A stretch of 64,000 nt of DNA from UBA1413 sp964461455. Its GTDB lineage: Bacteria > Bacteroidota > Bacteroidia > Bacteroidales > Prolixibacteraceae. Under the pieces are notes generated by a model. It was not told where the DNA came from. It worked only from the letters and a program-made list of their open reading frames with translations, and ran no database searches. Where the stretch lies: positions 12,995 through 76,994 of the forward strand of contig CAYWUJ010000009.1 in NCBI GenBank assembly GCA_964461455.1, given 5' to 3'. A program made the translations under genes and the position numbers. Shown piece by piece: positions 43,692 through 52,250 of the stretch (positions within the stretch are counted from its first letter, which is position 1; every line of letters starts with the position of its first letter).

Positions 43692-45041
43692 ATGGAAAAC
43701 ATCACGCTCAATTATTCAAGGACATTAGGCTTCATTGACACCGGGTGTATTGAAGCGCTCTCCGATGATATGGAAATGCACAACAAGTCACTTTGGGAGA
43801 AAACAGGAAAGGGAAATGATTTCCTGGGGTGGGTGACCCTTCCCGGAGAGATCACCGAGGCTACGCTCTCTGAGATGGAAGAGACGGCCCTTGTCATGAG
43901 GGCGAAAAAAATCGACCTGCTGGTTGTGATCGGCATCGGGGGTTCATACCTCGGGGCCCGTGCCGTCATCGATGCCCTCAGCGACCATTTTGCAGCCCTG
44001 AAGCCGCAGGAGGCTCCCCTGGTACTTTATGCCGGGCAGAACATCGGGGAGGACTATCTTGACGAATTGCGCGAACTCCTGAAAAACAAGGAATATGCCC
44101 TGATGGTCATCTCCAAATCAGGCACCACCACAGAGCCCGCTCTTGCCTTCAGGCTGCTGAAGCATGACATCGAAGAGAAATATGGCAAGCCGGAAGCCCG
44201 GGAGAGAATCATTGCCGTGACCGACGCCTCGCGGGGTGCCCTGCGTCAACTGGCGCAGTCGGAAGGCTACAGGACCTTTGTCATCCCCGACGATGTGGGG
44301 GGCCGTTATTCGGTACTCACCCCGGTCGGACTGGTCGCCATTGCCGTGGCCGGGTTCGACATCAGGGCGTTGGTGAAAGGGGCTGCCGACATGGCCGGTA
44401 TGTCAGGACCTGCCATCCCCTTCAGCCAAAACCTCCCGGCACAGTACGCCGCTGTCCGCAACATCCTCTACCGCAGGGGCCGCATCATCGAAATCATGGT
44501 CAATTTTAACCCCAAACTCCACTATTTCAGCGAGTGGTGGAAACAACTGTTCGGCGAAAGCGAAGGCAAGGAAGGGAAAGGCATCTTCCCCGCCAGCGTC
44601 GATTTCACCTCTGACCTTCACTCCATGGGCCAGTATATCCAGGAGGGGGAAAGAAAACTCTTTGAGACGGTGATTTCGGTGAAATCACCCGACCGGACGG
44701 TGGTCATCCCCGCCGACCATGATAACCTCGACGGGCTCAACTTCCTTGCCGGGAAAAGAGTCGACCAGGTGAATAAAATGGCGGAACTGGGGACTGCTCT
44801 GGCCCATGTCGACGGTGGGGTACCCAACATTCTCATTGAGATTCCCCGCCTCAATGAATATTACCTGGGACAACTGATCTATTTCTTCGAACTTGCCTGC
44901 GGCATAAGCGGATATACCCTGAAGGTCAACCCCTTCGACCAGCCGGGCGTGGAAGCCTACAAGAGAAATATGTTCGCCCTGCTCGGAAAGCCGGGATTTG
45001 AGGAACAGACCAAAGCAATCAGGGCAAGGCTCGGAGAATAG
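43692..45041 (+). CDS. pgi: Glucose-6-phosphate isomerase
   Basis: Pgi interconverts glucose-6-phosphate and fructose-6-phosphate. The 449-residue length is that of the short Bacillus-type enzyme. Motifs include GIGGSYLGARAVIDAL, ISKSGTTTEPALAFRLL, VGGRYSVLTPVGL and the SDLHSMGQYIQEG segment near the active site. It lies 7 bp after gpsA, and an EamA transporter follows almost at once. Confidence 0.97.
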   Translation: MENITLNYSRTLGFIDTGCIEALSDDMEMHNKSLWEKTGKGNDFLGWVTLPGEITEATLSEMEETALVMRAKKIDLLVVIGIGGSYLGARAVIDALSDHFAALKPQEAPLVLYAGQNIGEDYLDELRELLKNKEYALMVISKSGTTTEPALAFRLLKHDIEEKYGKPEARERIIAVTDASRGALRQLAQSEGYRTFVIPDDVGGRYSVLTPVGLVAIAVAGFDIRALVKGAADMAGMSGPAIPFSQNLPAQYAAVRNILYRRGRIIEIMVNFNPKLHYFSEWWKQLFGESEGKEGKGIFPASVDFTSDLHSMGQYIQEGERKLFETVISVKSPDRTVVIPADHDNLDGLNFLAGKRVDQVNKMAELGTALAHVDGGVPNILIEIPRLNEYYLGQLIYFFELACGISGYTLKVNPFDQPGVEAYKRNMFALLGKPGFEEQTKAIRARLGE

Positions 45042-45043
45042 TG

Positions 45044-45979
45044 ATGCCGATGAAATCTGACCAGTATAAGGGATACCTGTTCGCCTTCCTGGCAACGGTA
45101 TCGTTTTCCAACGTATATATCTTCAGCAAAGCCGCATTGAATGAGGTCCACCTCATCCAGTTCGGCTTTTACTGGTTTCTGATCGCCATGGTTCTGAACG
45201 GCATATGGTCGGCGCGACAGGGACAACTCAGGCAGCTCAGGCACCTCAGGCTTCCCCAGCTGAAGATCCTCATTCTCCTGGGTTTTCTGGAAATACTGAC
45301 CAATTCCTCATTCTATCTATCTATCCACATCATTCCCGACCCTGCCGTCACCTCTTTCCTGGGAAACCTTTATCCCGTGATCCTCACCCTGGGAGGGGTG
45401 ATCCTGCTGAAGGAGAAGTTTACCTGGCTGGAGTCCCTGGGGGTTCTGCTGGCCCTGGCAGGTGCCTTTATCATCAGCTATACCGGGGGTTCCACCCTTA
45501 AGAACATGTTCATCCCCGGAACACTGGTGGTGCTCTTCAACGCGTTCATGGCCTCCTCGGCTTCCCTGATCGGAAAGGTAAACATCAAAAAACTCTCTCC
45601 GGAACTGATCACCCTGAACCATACGGTATGGCTCTTTGTCTTCAGCACCATCCTCATGGTGGTTTTCCGAAAGCCTCTGGCCATCCCATCCACGGCCATG
45701 TTTAACATCGTCATAGGCTCCTTCCTGGGACCGTTCATGGGTGTGCTGATGATTTACTACTCCTTTAAATTCATGGAAGCCAGCCGCTCGTCGATTATTC
45801 AGAGCCTGAAAGGAATCGTGGTCCTGATTGGGGCATGGCTCTATTTCGGTACCCTTCCCCTGCCCCATCAGGTATGGGGAGGGCTGCTCACCGTAGCGGG
45901 AGTGCTGGTCATGACCCTCGCCCAGGCACGCCTTCTCAGGCTGGAAAGAAAAAAGCAGGCCGACGCCCCGGGCCAATAA
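45044..45979 (+). CDS. EamA-family drug/metabolite transporter
   Basis: The 311-residue protein has about ten hydrophobic segments in two EamA halves, for example LFAFLATVSFSNVYIFSKAA and SFLGNLYPVILTLGGVIL. I use the ATG at 45044 because GGAG stands 7 bases upstream; a GTG at 45041 overlaps the pgi stop. EamA proteins export amino acids, nucleosides or other metabolites; the substrate is not predictable. It is read in the gpsA-pgi direction. Confidence 0.88.
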   Translation: MPMKSDQYKGYLFAFLATVSFSNVYIFSKAALNEVHLIQFGFYWFLIAMVLNGIWSARQGQLRQLRHLRLPQLKILILLGFLEILTNSSFYLSIHIIPDPAVTSFLGNLYPVILTLGGVILLKEKFTWLESLGVLLALAGAFIISYTGGSTLKNMFIPGTLVVLFNAFMASSASLIGKVNIKKLSPELITLNHTVWLFVFSTILMVVFRKPLAIPSTAMFNIVIGSFLGPFMGVLMIYYSFKFMEASRSSIIQSLKGIVVLIGAWLYFGTLPLPHQVWGGLLTVAGVLVMTLAQARLLRLERKKQADAPGQ

Positions 45980-46038
45980 GGCCGGAAGTGACCATTAAGG
46001 CGGAGAAGGTCTTTCAGCCCTTTGGCGGTGACTGCAGG

Positions 46039-47376
46039 TTATTCTTCCAGCAATGATCTGATCATTTCCTCACCAGGAAAAGGCTCTTCCATCCCGGGAC
46101 CAATCAGCACCACGGGAATGATCTGTTGGTTTTCCAGGGCTGTCAGCACCAGTTCGTCGGGTGATATGGTCTCCCTTTCCCACAAATGGTGTGATTTCCA
46201 CCTGATCGTGTCAAATGCCAGGAAGATCAGCTCAGTACAGTAAAGCCTGTCGGGCGACTGCACATCGAAGTTGAAATCATATTTTTGGGTCAGATAGCGG
46301 AAAGTCCTCTCCACCACCTCTGTTTTTGACTTTTCGTCAAGTCCGGTGACCCGGAGAATGAGGAAGTAGTCACCGTCGGTAAACTCCTCAATGGTGGAGA
46401 GTCTGACGCCGCGGCGGAGGGCTTCTGCAAACGATCCCCCGACGATGGCGGTCCCATGGTGGCGGACCACCTGAGGAAGCCACCACCATCCCGCCTTTTC
46501 GAGATCCTCCCTTTTTCCGGTATAGATGGCGGCATGGCCGAAGAACCCGGGAATGAACTTGTCGGTAAGGTGGGTGGGTGATTTGACCACCAGGATATCC
46601 AGGGGCTGAAGGTATTTATCAAGGAGTTGCTGTTCCCGGGGCCTGTGAATGTCAGGATTCAGGAGCCCCACGGAATTCCCGAAGAGACCGCTGGCCCAGT
46701 TGACGATATCGTATCCGGCCTCGTTGATCCGGTCCCCATCCCGGCAAAAGGCATAGCCGGCGAGGGCCCATCGCGATGCGGGAAGAGGCAGGGAGTCGGA
46801 AAGCCAGGGGTTTCCCTTTTTCCGCACCTGCGGGGAGAGCAGGTAACGGTGGGTTTTATCAAGTATTCCCCGTGGGATGCCATAAGCCATGTTTCCCCTG
46901 TTAATCATTCGCCGCAGGCGGGGATTGGGGTTGAAAATCTGATGATAACGGCCTGCCGAAGTGAGCAGCGAGGCCACAGCGCGGGGATCCTGGTCTGTTC
47001 TTACGGTAGCCTGGAGTATGGAATCGCAGCGCATTTGCTGTTGCAGATTTGCGAACAGCCCGTTCATGGCCGCCGCTGAAAAGAGACCTGCATGGCCTGC
47101 CGGAAAACGCCGGCTCAGCCGGCGGGTTTCCAGGGTCAGCCCATCGCTGACCCTGGAAACCTCCCTGATCAGGGAATCTGAAGCCCCCCCCTCGCGGGTA
47201 ATCCGCGCCTCCCATGCCGTGGTGTCGCCGATAAAACCACGCCGTGCTGTCATACAGGAGGTCAGCAACAGGATGCCCGGCAGCAAAAACATAAGCCTCC
47301 CATACGCGCACCAAAAGCTGCACCCCTTTTCTCTTTCCGGCGGCGTTACCGGAAAATTGCGCCTTCCCAGACTCAT
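46039..47376 (-). CDS. YiiX/NlpC-P60-like cysteine hydrolase, predicted lipoprotein
   Basis: The 445-residue protein has a lipobox LLLTSC within a long N-region; a shorter start at 47292 with GGGAGG upstream is possible. The C-terminal 200 residues form a permuted papain-like fold with GHAAIYTG (His) and RLYCTELIFLAF (Cys), the YiiX/DUF830 pattern of NlpC/P60 relatives. These act on peptides or lipid bonds; the target is unknown. The first 200 residues have no family I recognise. It lies in the minus-strand run after the DUF1338 gene, and the EamA gene is convergent. Confidence 0.78.
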   Translation of the reverse strand: MSLGRRNFPVTPPEREKGCSFWCAYGRLMFLLPGILLLTSCMTARRGFIGDTTAWEARITREGGASDSLIREVSRVSDGLTLETRRLSRRFPAGHAGLFSAAAMNGLFANLQQQMRCDSILQATVRTDQDPRAVASLLTSAGRYHQIFNPNPRLRRMINRGNMAYGIPRGILDKTHRYLLSPQVRKKGNPWLSDSLPLPASRWALAGYAFCRDGDRINEAGYDIVNWASGLFGNSVGLLNPDIHRPREQQLLDKYLQPLDILVVKSPTHLTDKFIPGFFGHAAIYTGKREDLEKAGWWWLPQVVRHHGTAIVGGSFAEALRRGVRLSTIEEFTDGDYFLILRVTGLDEKSKTEVVERTFRYLTQKYDFNFDVQSPDRLYCTELIFLAFDTIRWKSHHLWERETISPDELVLTALENQQIIPVVLIGPGMEEPFPGEEMIRSLLEE

Positions 47377-47445
47377 AGGCCCTTAAGATAATGATGAGTT
47401 CTGCGAAGATCTGAATTTTGCACAAAATCTCATCATCGGGGTCTG

Positions 47446-48369
47446 TTAATTTGTTCTGGTTCTGGTCATTTTGAAAAGTTGGCTGGCCTGACCCGTGATG
47501 AATCCCGGAAAAAGCTTCCTGTCGCTGCCGTTTCCTGTGAATCCCCGTTCTGTCAGCTCAAAATAGGCATAGGTCCACTCCATCTCCTCCTCACCCGGGG
47601 CACCGGAGAACAGATAGCTTTCTACCACCGGGAGGGTTGCCGATTGCCGCAGGAGACTTCCTTCTTCTCCCTCGATCTCCTCTTTCATGGGAATGCCGGC
47701 ATGTGTGAGCGCCTGGCAGGTTTCGTCAATCCCCGGCCATTCCGCCACATTCTGGGCATGAATGGCAGCAGCGAAATGATTGACGGCGTTACCATGCAGC
47801 AACACCCAGGCAGCATATTGTGAAACATCATTGATCCGCAACATCGCCTCCCGGGAGATCATTGGCCAGGGCCTGCGGAAATAGCCGGTCAGCTCGGCAG
47901 CCAAAATTTCCCCGGCCTCTTCATTCACGATTCCGTCTAATCCTAAACAATTCATCAGTTCTATCGCCACATCGGAAAGGAGATAGGGGGTATCCATGAC
48001 AGCCTCATGGATGACATTGCGGGCCCACACCGGCAACTCCGCCACTTCCAGCTGGCTCACGAAAAAACGGGGGTACCGCTCATCCTTATGTTCGAAATGA
48101 GATGCCGTAATCTTTTGATGATCAAAGCGATAGCTTCCTGCAGCATGGTATCCCAGATGCGTAAGGAGATGGGACAGGGCCTCAATGCCTGCCGGCTGTT
48201 CGCCCGTAGCGATGTTTAATGTTCTGAATGCCAAATGGTCAATGACCAACCGACCTTTATGCGCTGCGACCATTTCCTGATATTTGCGGGCATAGGGGAC
48301 CCTGCGGAGGTAACCCTCCCAGAGGCTGGAGAGTAACATCCCTGTCAGTTCACTTGCAGAAGTCTTCAT
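47446..48369 (-). CDS. DUF1338/HglS-type 2-oxoadipate dioxygenase-like protein
   Basis: The 307-residue protein belongs to the DUF1338 group. Its best-known member, HglS, is an iron(II) enzyme converting 2-oxoadipate to D-2-hydroxyglutarate in lysine breakdown. Putative metal ligands fit that spacing: His45 in VIDHLAFRT, His198 in NAVNHFAAAIH and Glu271 in YFELTERG. In HglS they are at 70, 226 and 294. No signal peptide. Its neighbours on the same strand are the PfkB-like and cyclic-diphosphoglycerate-synthetase-like genes, which do not point to lysine breakdown. Assignment is good at family level, substrate uncertain. Confidence 0.8.
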   Translation of the reverse strand: MKTSASELTGMLLSSLWEGYLRRVPYARKYQEMVAAHKGRLVIDHLAFRTLNIATGEQPAGIEALSHLLTHLGYHAAGSYRFDHQKITASHFEHKDERYPRFFVSQLEVAELPVWARNVIHEAVMDTPYLLSDVAIELMNCLGLDGIVNEEAGEILAAELTGYFRRPWPMISREAMLRINDVSQYAAWVLLHGNAVNHFAAAIHAQNVAEWPGIDETCQALTHAGIPMKEEIEGEEGSLLRQSATLPVVESYLFSGAPGEEEMEWTYAYFELTERGFTGNGSDRKLFPGFITGQASQLFKMTRTRTN

Positions 48370-48466
48370 AAAAGGCTTTTTACAGATTAAACTGAAAAAA
48401 AACCGTTGAGGTTACCCCTGCCGGCATGTTTGACAATACCCTGAAAAATGCAACCTTTTTGGGCGG

Positions 48467-49375
48467 TCAGTTTCTCCGCTTTCCTGTACGGATAAGTTCG
48501 GTGATTTGCTTACGTGAGATGGGGATGGTAGCTCCATGGGTTTCGGCAGTCAGGGCCCCGGCGGCATTGCCGAACCTGAGGGCTTCCGCCGGATTTCTCT
48601 CTTCGAGGTAGAGATGGAGAAACCCTGCGGAAAAGGCAGCTCCCGACCCCACCGTGTCGAGAAGGTCAATAACATATCCCCGGTCTTCGAAATAACGGCC
48701 CTGGCTGTCCACGCCAAAGGCCCCTGACTTACTGCGGGTCACCAGCACGACTTCCAGGTTATACTCACCGGCCAGTTCCTGGGCCAGGGCCCTCGACTCA
48801 AACTCAAAAAGACCCAGGAGATTCTTCAACTGGTAAAGTTCATTCTCCTTTACCCTGAGAATATGGGCCAGTCTGAGGCTTTCCCTGATCACTTCCGGGG
48901 TAAAGCAGTTTTTCCGGAGTTTCAGGTCGAGATATTTAAGGGCTCCCGGGGCGGCACCGAGCAGTTCCCTGAGCGTATTCCGGGAAATGGCCGCCCGCTG
49001 TACCAGGGTTCCGAAGCAGATACAGTCGGCTTCACCCGCCAGGGTGAGGATCTCAGGAGTCATCACTATGTGGTCGAAGGCCAGGTCAGAGGCGATGACA
49101 TAATCGGGCCTTCCTTCGCTGCCCACCTTCACCATCGCTGTTCCCGTAGGAAATTGGGGGTCGGTTTGGACATATTCACGCGTGATGACCAGTTTGGAGA
49201 GCATTTTCAAAGCCTCCTCCCCGTCCTGGTCGTTTCCGACCCGCGACACCAGAATTCCCTGGTTCCCCAGGGTGTTGACGCGGTATACCAGGTTAACGGG
49301 AGCACCTCCCATTTTCCTGCCATCCTGAAAGACGTCCCATACCAATTCCCCGAATGCGACTATTTTCTTTTGCAT
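48467..49375 (-). CDS. PfkB-family carbohydrate kinase homologue without catalytic Asp
   Basis: The 302-residue protein has the ribokinase-family fold: GELVWDVFQDGRKMGGAPVN at the N-terminus and a C-terminal signature in which DTVGSGDAF-like sequence is expected. Here it reads DTVGSGAAFSAG. The residue at the catalytic-base position (residue 246, codon 48638-48640 GCT) is Ala instead of Asp. One base change would make it Asp. Without that residue phosphoryl transfer should be strongly reduced, so this may be a pseudokinase or a sequencing error. The rest of the frame is intact. It overlaps no neighbour and lies 35 bp after the cyclic-diphosphoglycerate-like gene. Confidence 0.85.
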   Translation of the reverse strand: MQKKIVAFGELVWDVFQDGRKMGGAPVNLVYRVNTLGNQGILVSRVGNDQDGEEALKMLSKLVITREYVQTDPQFPTGTAMVKVGSEGRPDYVIASDLAFDHIVMTPEILTLAGEADCICFGTLVQRAAISRNTLRELLGAAPGALKYLDLKLRKNCFTPEVIRESLRLAHILRVKENELYQLKNLLGLFEFESRALAQELAGEYNLEVVLVTRSKSGAFGVDSQGRYFEDRGYVIDLLDTVGSGAAFSAGFLHLYLEERNPAEALRFGNAAGALTAETHGATIPISRKQITELIRTGKRRN

Positions 49376-49394
49376 AACCGGTCATCTACCGGTA

Positions 49395-49402
49395 CAAAAG
49401 TA
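49395..49402 (-). promoter_or_regulatory. Possible -7 box for the PfkB-like gene
   Basis: The minus strand reads TACTTTTG, an exact TAnnTTTG match, about 20 bases before the start and within the 35-bp gap after the upstream gene. Two ACCGGT sites flank it at 49379-49394. No clear -33. Confidence 0.35.
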
Positions 49403-49410
49403 CGAAAATA

Positions 49411-50760
49411 TCACGCCCCTTGTGTCAGATTTAACTTCATCAGAAAGTCATCGAGGACCTCTTCCAGTTTGGGGTGGCCTATTTCTTCGAGGTCGTAGTA
49501 AACTCTGGTCGAAGGCTTATTGATCTTGATCAGCCGGTTCAGGTCGATGGGGGTGCCGATGATAACCGAATCGCAATCGGTATTATTAATGGTGGTTTCG
49601 AGGTCTTTGACCTGTTCAGGGCTGTATCCCATGGCGGGCAGCAGGGTGCCGATGTTGGGATAGGTGCGGAAGGTCCCTTCCAGGGTTCCCGACAGATAAG
49701 GCCTGGGGTCGACCAGCGCGGCAGCGCCGAATTTACGGGCGGCCACAATGGCAGCGCCGATTTTCATCTCTCCGTGGGTCAGGGTGGGACCGTCCTCTAC
49801 GGCAAGGACCCTTTTGCCCCTGATCAGTGAAGCATCATCGACATGAATGGGACTCACCCCGTCGATGACCACGGCTCCGGGATTGACCGCTTCGATATTC
49901 CGGCGGACTTCAGCCACCGATTCAGGATCGGCAGTATCTATCTTATTGATGATCACCACATCGGCAGTGAGCAGGTTGATCTCACTCGGATAGTAGGATA
50001 TTTCCGCTCCCGCACGGTGGGGATCGGCCACCACAATCGAAAGATCAGGGCGGTAGAAGGGAAAATCGTTGTTCCCACCGTCCCATAAAATCACATCGCA
50101 CCCGTCGGGATCATTCTCGGCAGCATGGAGTATGGCTTCATAGTCCACCCCCGAATAGATGACATTGCCCCTGACAATATGGGGTTCATACTCTTCAATC
50201 TCTTCAATGGTACATTTATGTTTCACCAGGTCCTGAAGTGTGGCATAACGCTGTACCTTTTGTACCGAAAGGTCGCCATAGGGCATCGGATGCCTGACAG
50301 CCACCACTTTCACTCCCTTCTCCATAAGAATACTGACGATCTTACGGCTGGTCTGGCTCTTGCCGGAACCTGTGCGGGTGGCACATACCGATATCACGGG
50401 TTTGGTACTGCTGAGTTCCGTCTGCCGGGGCCCCAGCAGCAGAAACTCGGCCCCCAGGGCATTCACCTGCGCGGCAACCCTCATCACAAACTGGTTGCGG
50501 ACATCACTATACGAAAAAACACAAATATCAACACCCAGGGTTTTGATCAACTCATTCAACTGGCTCTGATGATAAATGGGAATCCCCTCAGGATAAAGGG
50601 TCCCCGCAAGGTCGGCCGGATATCTGCGACCGTGGATATCGGGAATTTGGGCGGCAGTGAATGCCACCACCTGAAAATCAGGATTATTCCGGAAATAAGT
50701 ATTAAAATTATGAAAATCCCTTCCGGCTGCGCCGATGATGATTACATTCTCTCGTCTCAT
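49411..50760 (-). CDS. Cyclic 2,3-diphosphoglycerate synthetase-like GTPase/ligase
   Basis: The 449-residue protein begins with a Rossmann-like segment (VIIIGAAGRDFHNFN), then a P-loop (CATRTGSGKSQTSRKI) and a SIMIBI-like region with IINKIDTADPESV. The fold and length match the archaeal cyclic 2,3-diphosphoglycerate synthetase group, whose bacterial members are poorly characterised. It is not a simple GTPase, as the P-loop sits in the middle. It is 65 bp after rodA and might be read from the rod operon or from its own promoter. The product is unknown. Confidence 0.78.
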   Translation of the reverse strand: MRRENVIIIGAAGRDFHNFNTYFRNNPDFQVVAFTAAQIPDIHGRRYPADLAGTLYPEGIPIYHQSQLNELIKTLGVDICVFSYSDVRNQFVMRVAAQVNALGAEFLLLGPRQTELSSTKPVISVCATRTGSGKSQTSRKIVSILMEKGVKVVAVRHPMPYGDLSVQKVQRYATLQDLVKHKCTIEEIEEYEPHIVRGNVIYSGVDYEAILHAAENDPDGCDVILWDGGNNDFPFYRPDLSIVVADPHRAGAEISYYPSEINLLTADVVIINKIDTADPESVAEVRRNIEAVNPGAVVIDGVSPIHVDDASLIRGKRVLAVEDGPTLTHGEMKIGAAIVAARKFGAAALVDPRPYLSGTLEGTFRTYPNIGTLLPAMGYSPEQVKDLETTINNTDCDSVIIGTPIDLNRLIKINKPSTRVYYDLEEIGHPKLEEVLDDFLMKLNLTQGA

Positions 50761-50825
50761 AGGTTTGAATTTTTCCTGAAAATTACGCCTGGAAGAGTTT
50801 CAAAAAAACGACAAAACTCACTTTC

Positions 50826-52250
50826 TCACACTAATTTGTCGAGGCGACTGGCATCGAGGCGCAAAAATATAAAGAGAAGCACGGTAAACGCCCAGAGGGA
50901 AGAGCCTCCATAACTAAAAAAGGGCAAAGGAATGCCGATGACAGGCATCAGTCCGATGGTCATCCCGATATTGACCGTGAAATGAAAAAAGAGAATGGTC
51001 GCCACGGAGTAGCCGTAAATTCTGGAAAAGGCCGACCGTTGTCGCTCGGCAAGCATAACCAGGCGAATAAACAACAGGATAAAAAGAAAGATGACCACCA
51101 CAGAGCCTACAAATCCCCACTCCTCACCCACGGTACAGAAAATAAAATCGGTGCTTTGTTCGGGGACGAAGTTGTACTTGGTTTGTGTGCCCTGGAGGAA
51201 TCCCTTTCCCCAAAAGCCTCCCGACCCTATGGCAATTTTACTCTGGTTAACGTTATAGCCAGCCCCCAGGGGGTCGGACTGAATTCCCAGCAACTCGTTG
51301 ATCCGGTCACGATGGTGCTGCTCAAGGATCTGATTGAAGACGAAATCGACAGAATAGGTGAACGCCACCGATGACAGGAACACCACGATGATGATCATGG
51401 TTCTCTTCATCCTTTGCTTCAGGACCCTGAAGATTATCCACGCCACCGTGGGGATCAACCCTCCCAGAACGATAAACTCAGGATCGAGGCCCGTTCCGGC
51501 GATCTGGTCTGTCAAATACACCACCCCTGTCATTCCCATGGTAATTCCCAATACGATATATATCAGTTTAAATCTCTGGTTCAGGATGTAATGGGCCAGT
51601 AGCGCGCCGAGGAAGAGGATCATCAGCAGGATATAGTTGGGGACCAGCAGGGAAAGGATGAAAAGGAGCACCGTCAGGACGGCAAAGAAGAGGACCACCC
51701 CCGAGAGACCCTCACGGTAAAGGACCAGCAGAAAGGAGACAAAAACGATAGCGCTTCCCGTGTCGGGTTGCAGCAGGATCAGCAGGGCAGGGACGGCAAT
51801 GACGGCAATCACCCTGGCCACCGCTCCCGGAGAGCTGAACCTGAAATTATACCCGCTCATCAGTTTGGCCACCGCCAGGGAGGTGGCAAACTTGGCAAAT
51901 TCAGCCGGCTGTATCCGGAACTCCCCGACGATAAACCACGATTTGCTGCCATTGATCTCAACTCCTGCAAATAGGACCAGAATAAGCAGAAAAACGGTCA
52001 ACCCATAAAAAACCCAGGTGAAAAAAACGAAGAAATTAGATTCTATAATCAGGATGGTAAAGCCGATGATCAGGGCGGCCACGATCCATATCATCTGTTT
52101 TCCGTAGCGCTGTGAGAAATCGAGGATGCTTTTGTGGGACTCATCATATACCGCAGCATAAATATTGATCCATCCCAGCAGGGAAAGTGCCAGGAACAGG
52201 AAGAAAGTGATCCAGTCGATATTTGCCCAGAGTTTATTCCTCGTCGCCAC
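50826..52250 (-). CDS. rodA: RodA, SEDS peptidoglycan glycosyltransferase
   Basis: RodA polymerises glycan strands for lateral wall growth together with PBP2. The 474-residue protein has about ten membrane helices, with conserved SEDS segments LQPDTGSAIVF, GKGFLQGTQTKYNFVPEQ and STDFIFCTVGEEWGFVGS. Its start overlaps the mrdA stop by 17 bases, indicating coupled translation. It is longer than the E. coli protein because of an extra region in the middle (about 210-300), as is usual in Bacteroidetes. Confidence 0.95.
   Translation of the reverse strand: MATRNKLWANIDWITFFLFLALSLLGWINIYAAVYDESHKSILDFSQRYGKQMIWIVAALIIGFTILIIESNFFVFFTWVFYGLTVFLLILVLFAGVEINGSKSWFIVGEFRIQPAEFAKFATSLAVAKLMSGYNFRFSSPGAVARVIAVIAVPALLILLQPDTGSAIVFVSFLLVLYREGLSGVVLFFAVLTVLLFILSLLVPNYILLMILFLGALLAHYILNQRFKLIYIVLGITMGMTGVVYLTDQIAGTGLDPEFIVLGGLIPTVAWIIFRVLKQRMKRTMIIIVVFLSSVAFTYSVDFVFNQILEQHHRDRINELLGIQSDPLGAGYNVNQSKIAIGSGGFWGKGFLQGTQTKYNFVPEQSTDFIFCTVGEEWGFVGSVVVIFLFILLFIRLVMLAERQRSAFSRIYGYSVATILFFHFTVNIGMTIGLMPVIGIPLPFFSYGGSSLWAFTVLLFIFLRLDASRLDKLV

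Noticed and set aside
48446..48460. GCAACCTTTTT resembling the ECF -35 element
   Set aside because: It overlaps the 3' end of the PfkB-like gene, lacks the ATCA at the right distance and no plus-strand gene follows.
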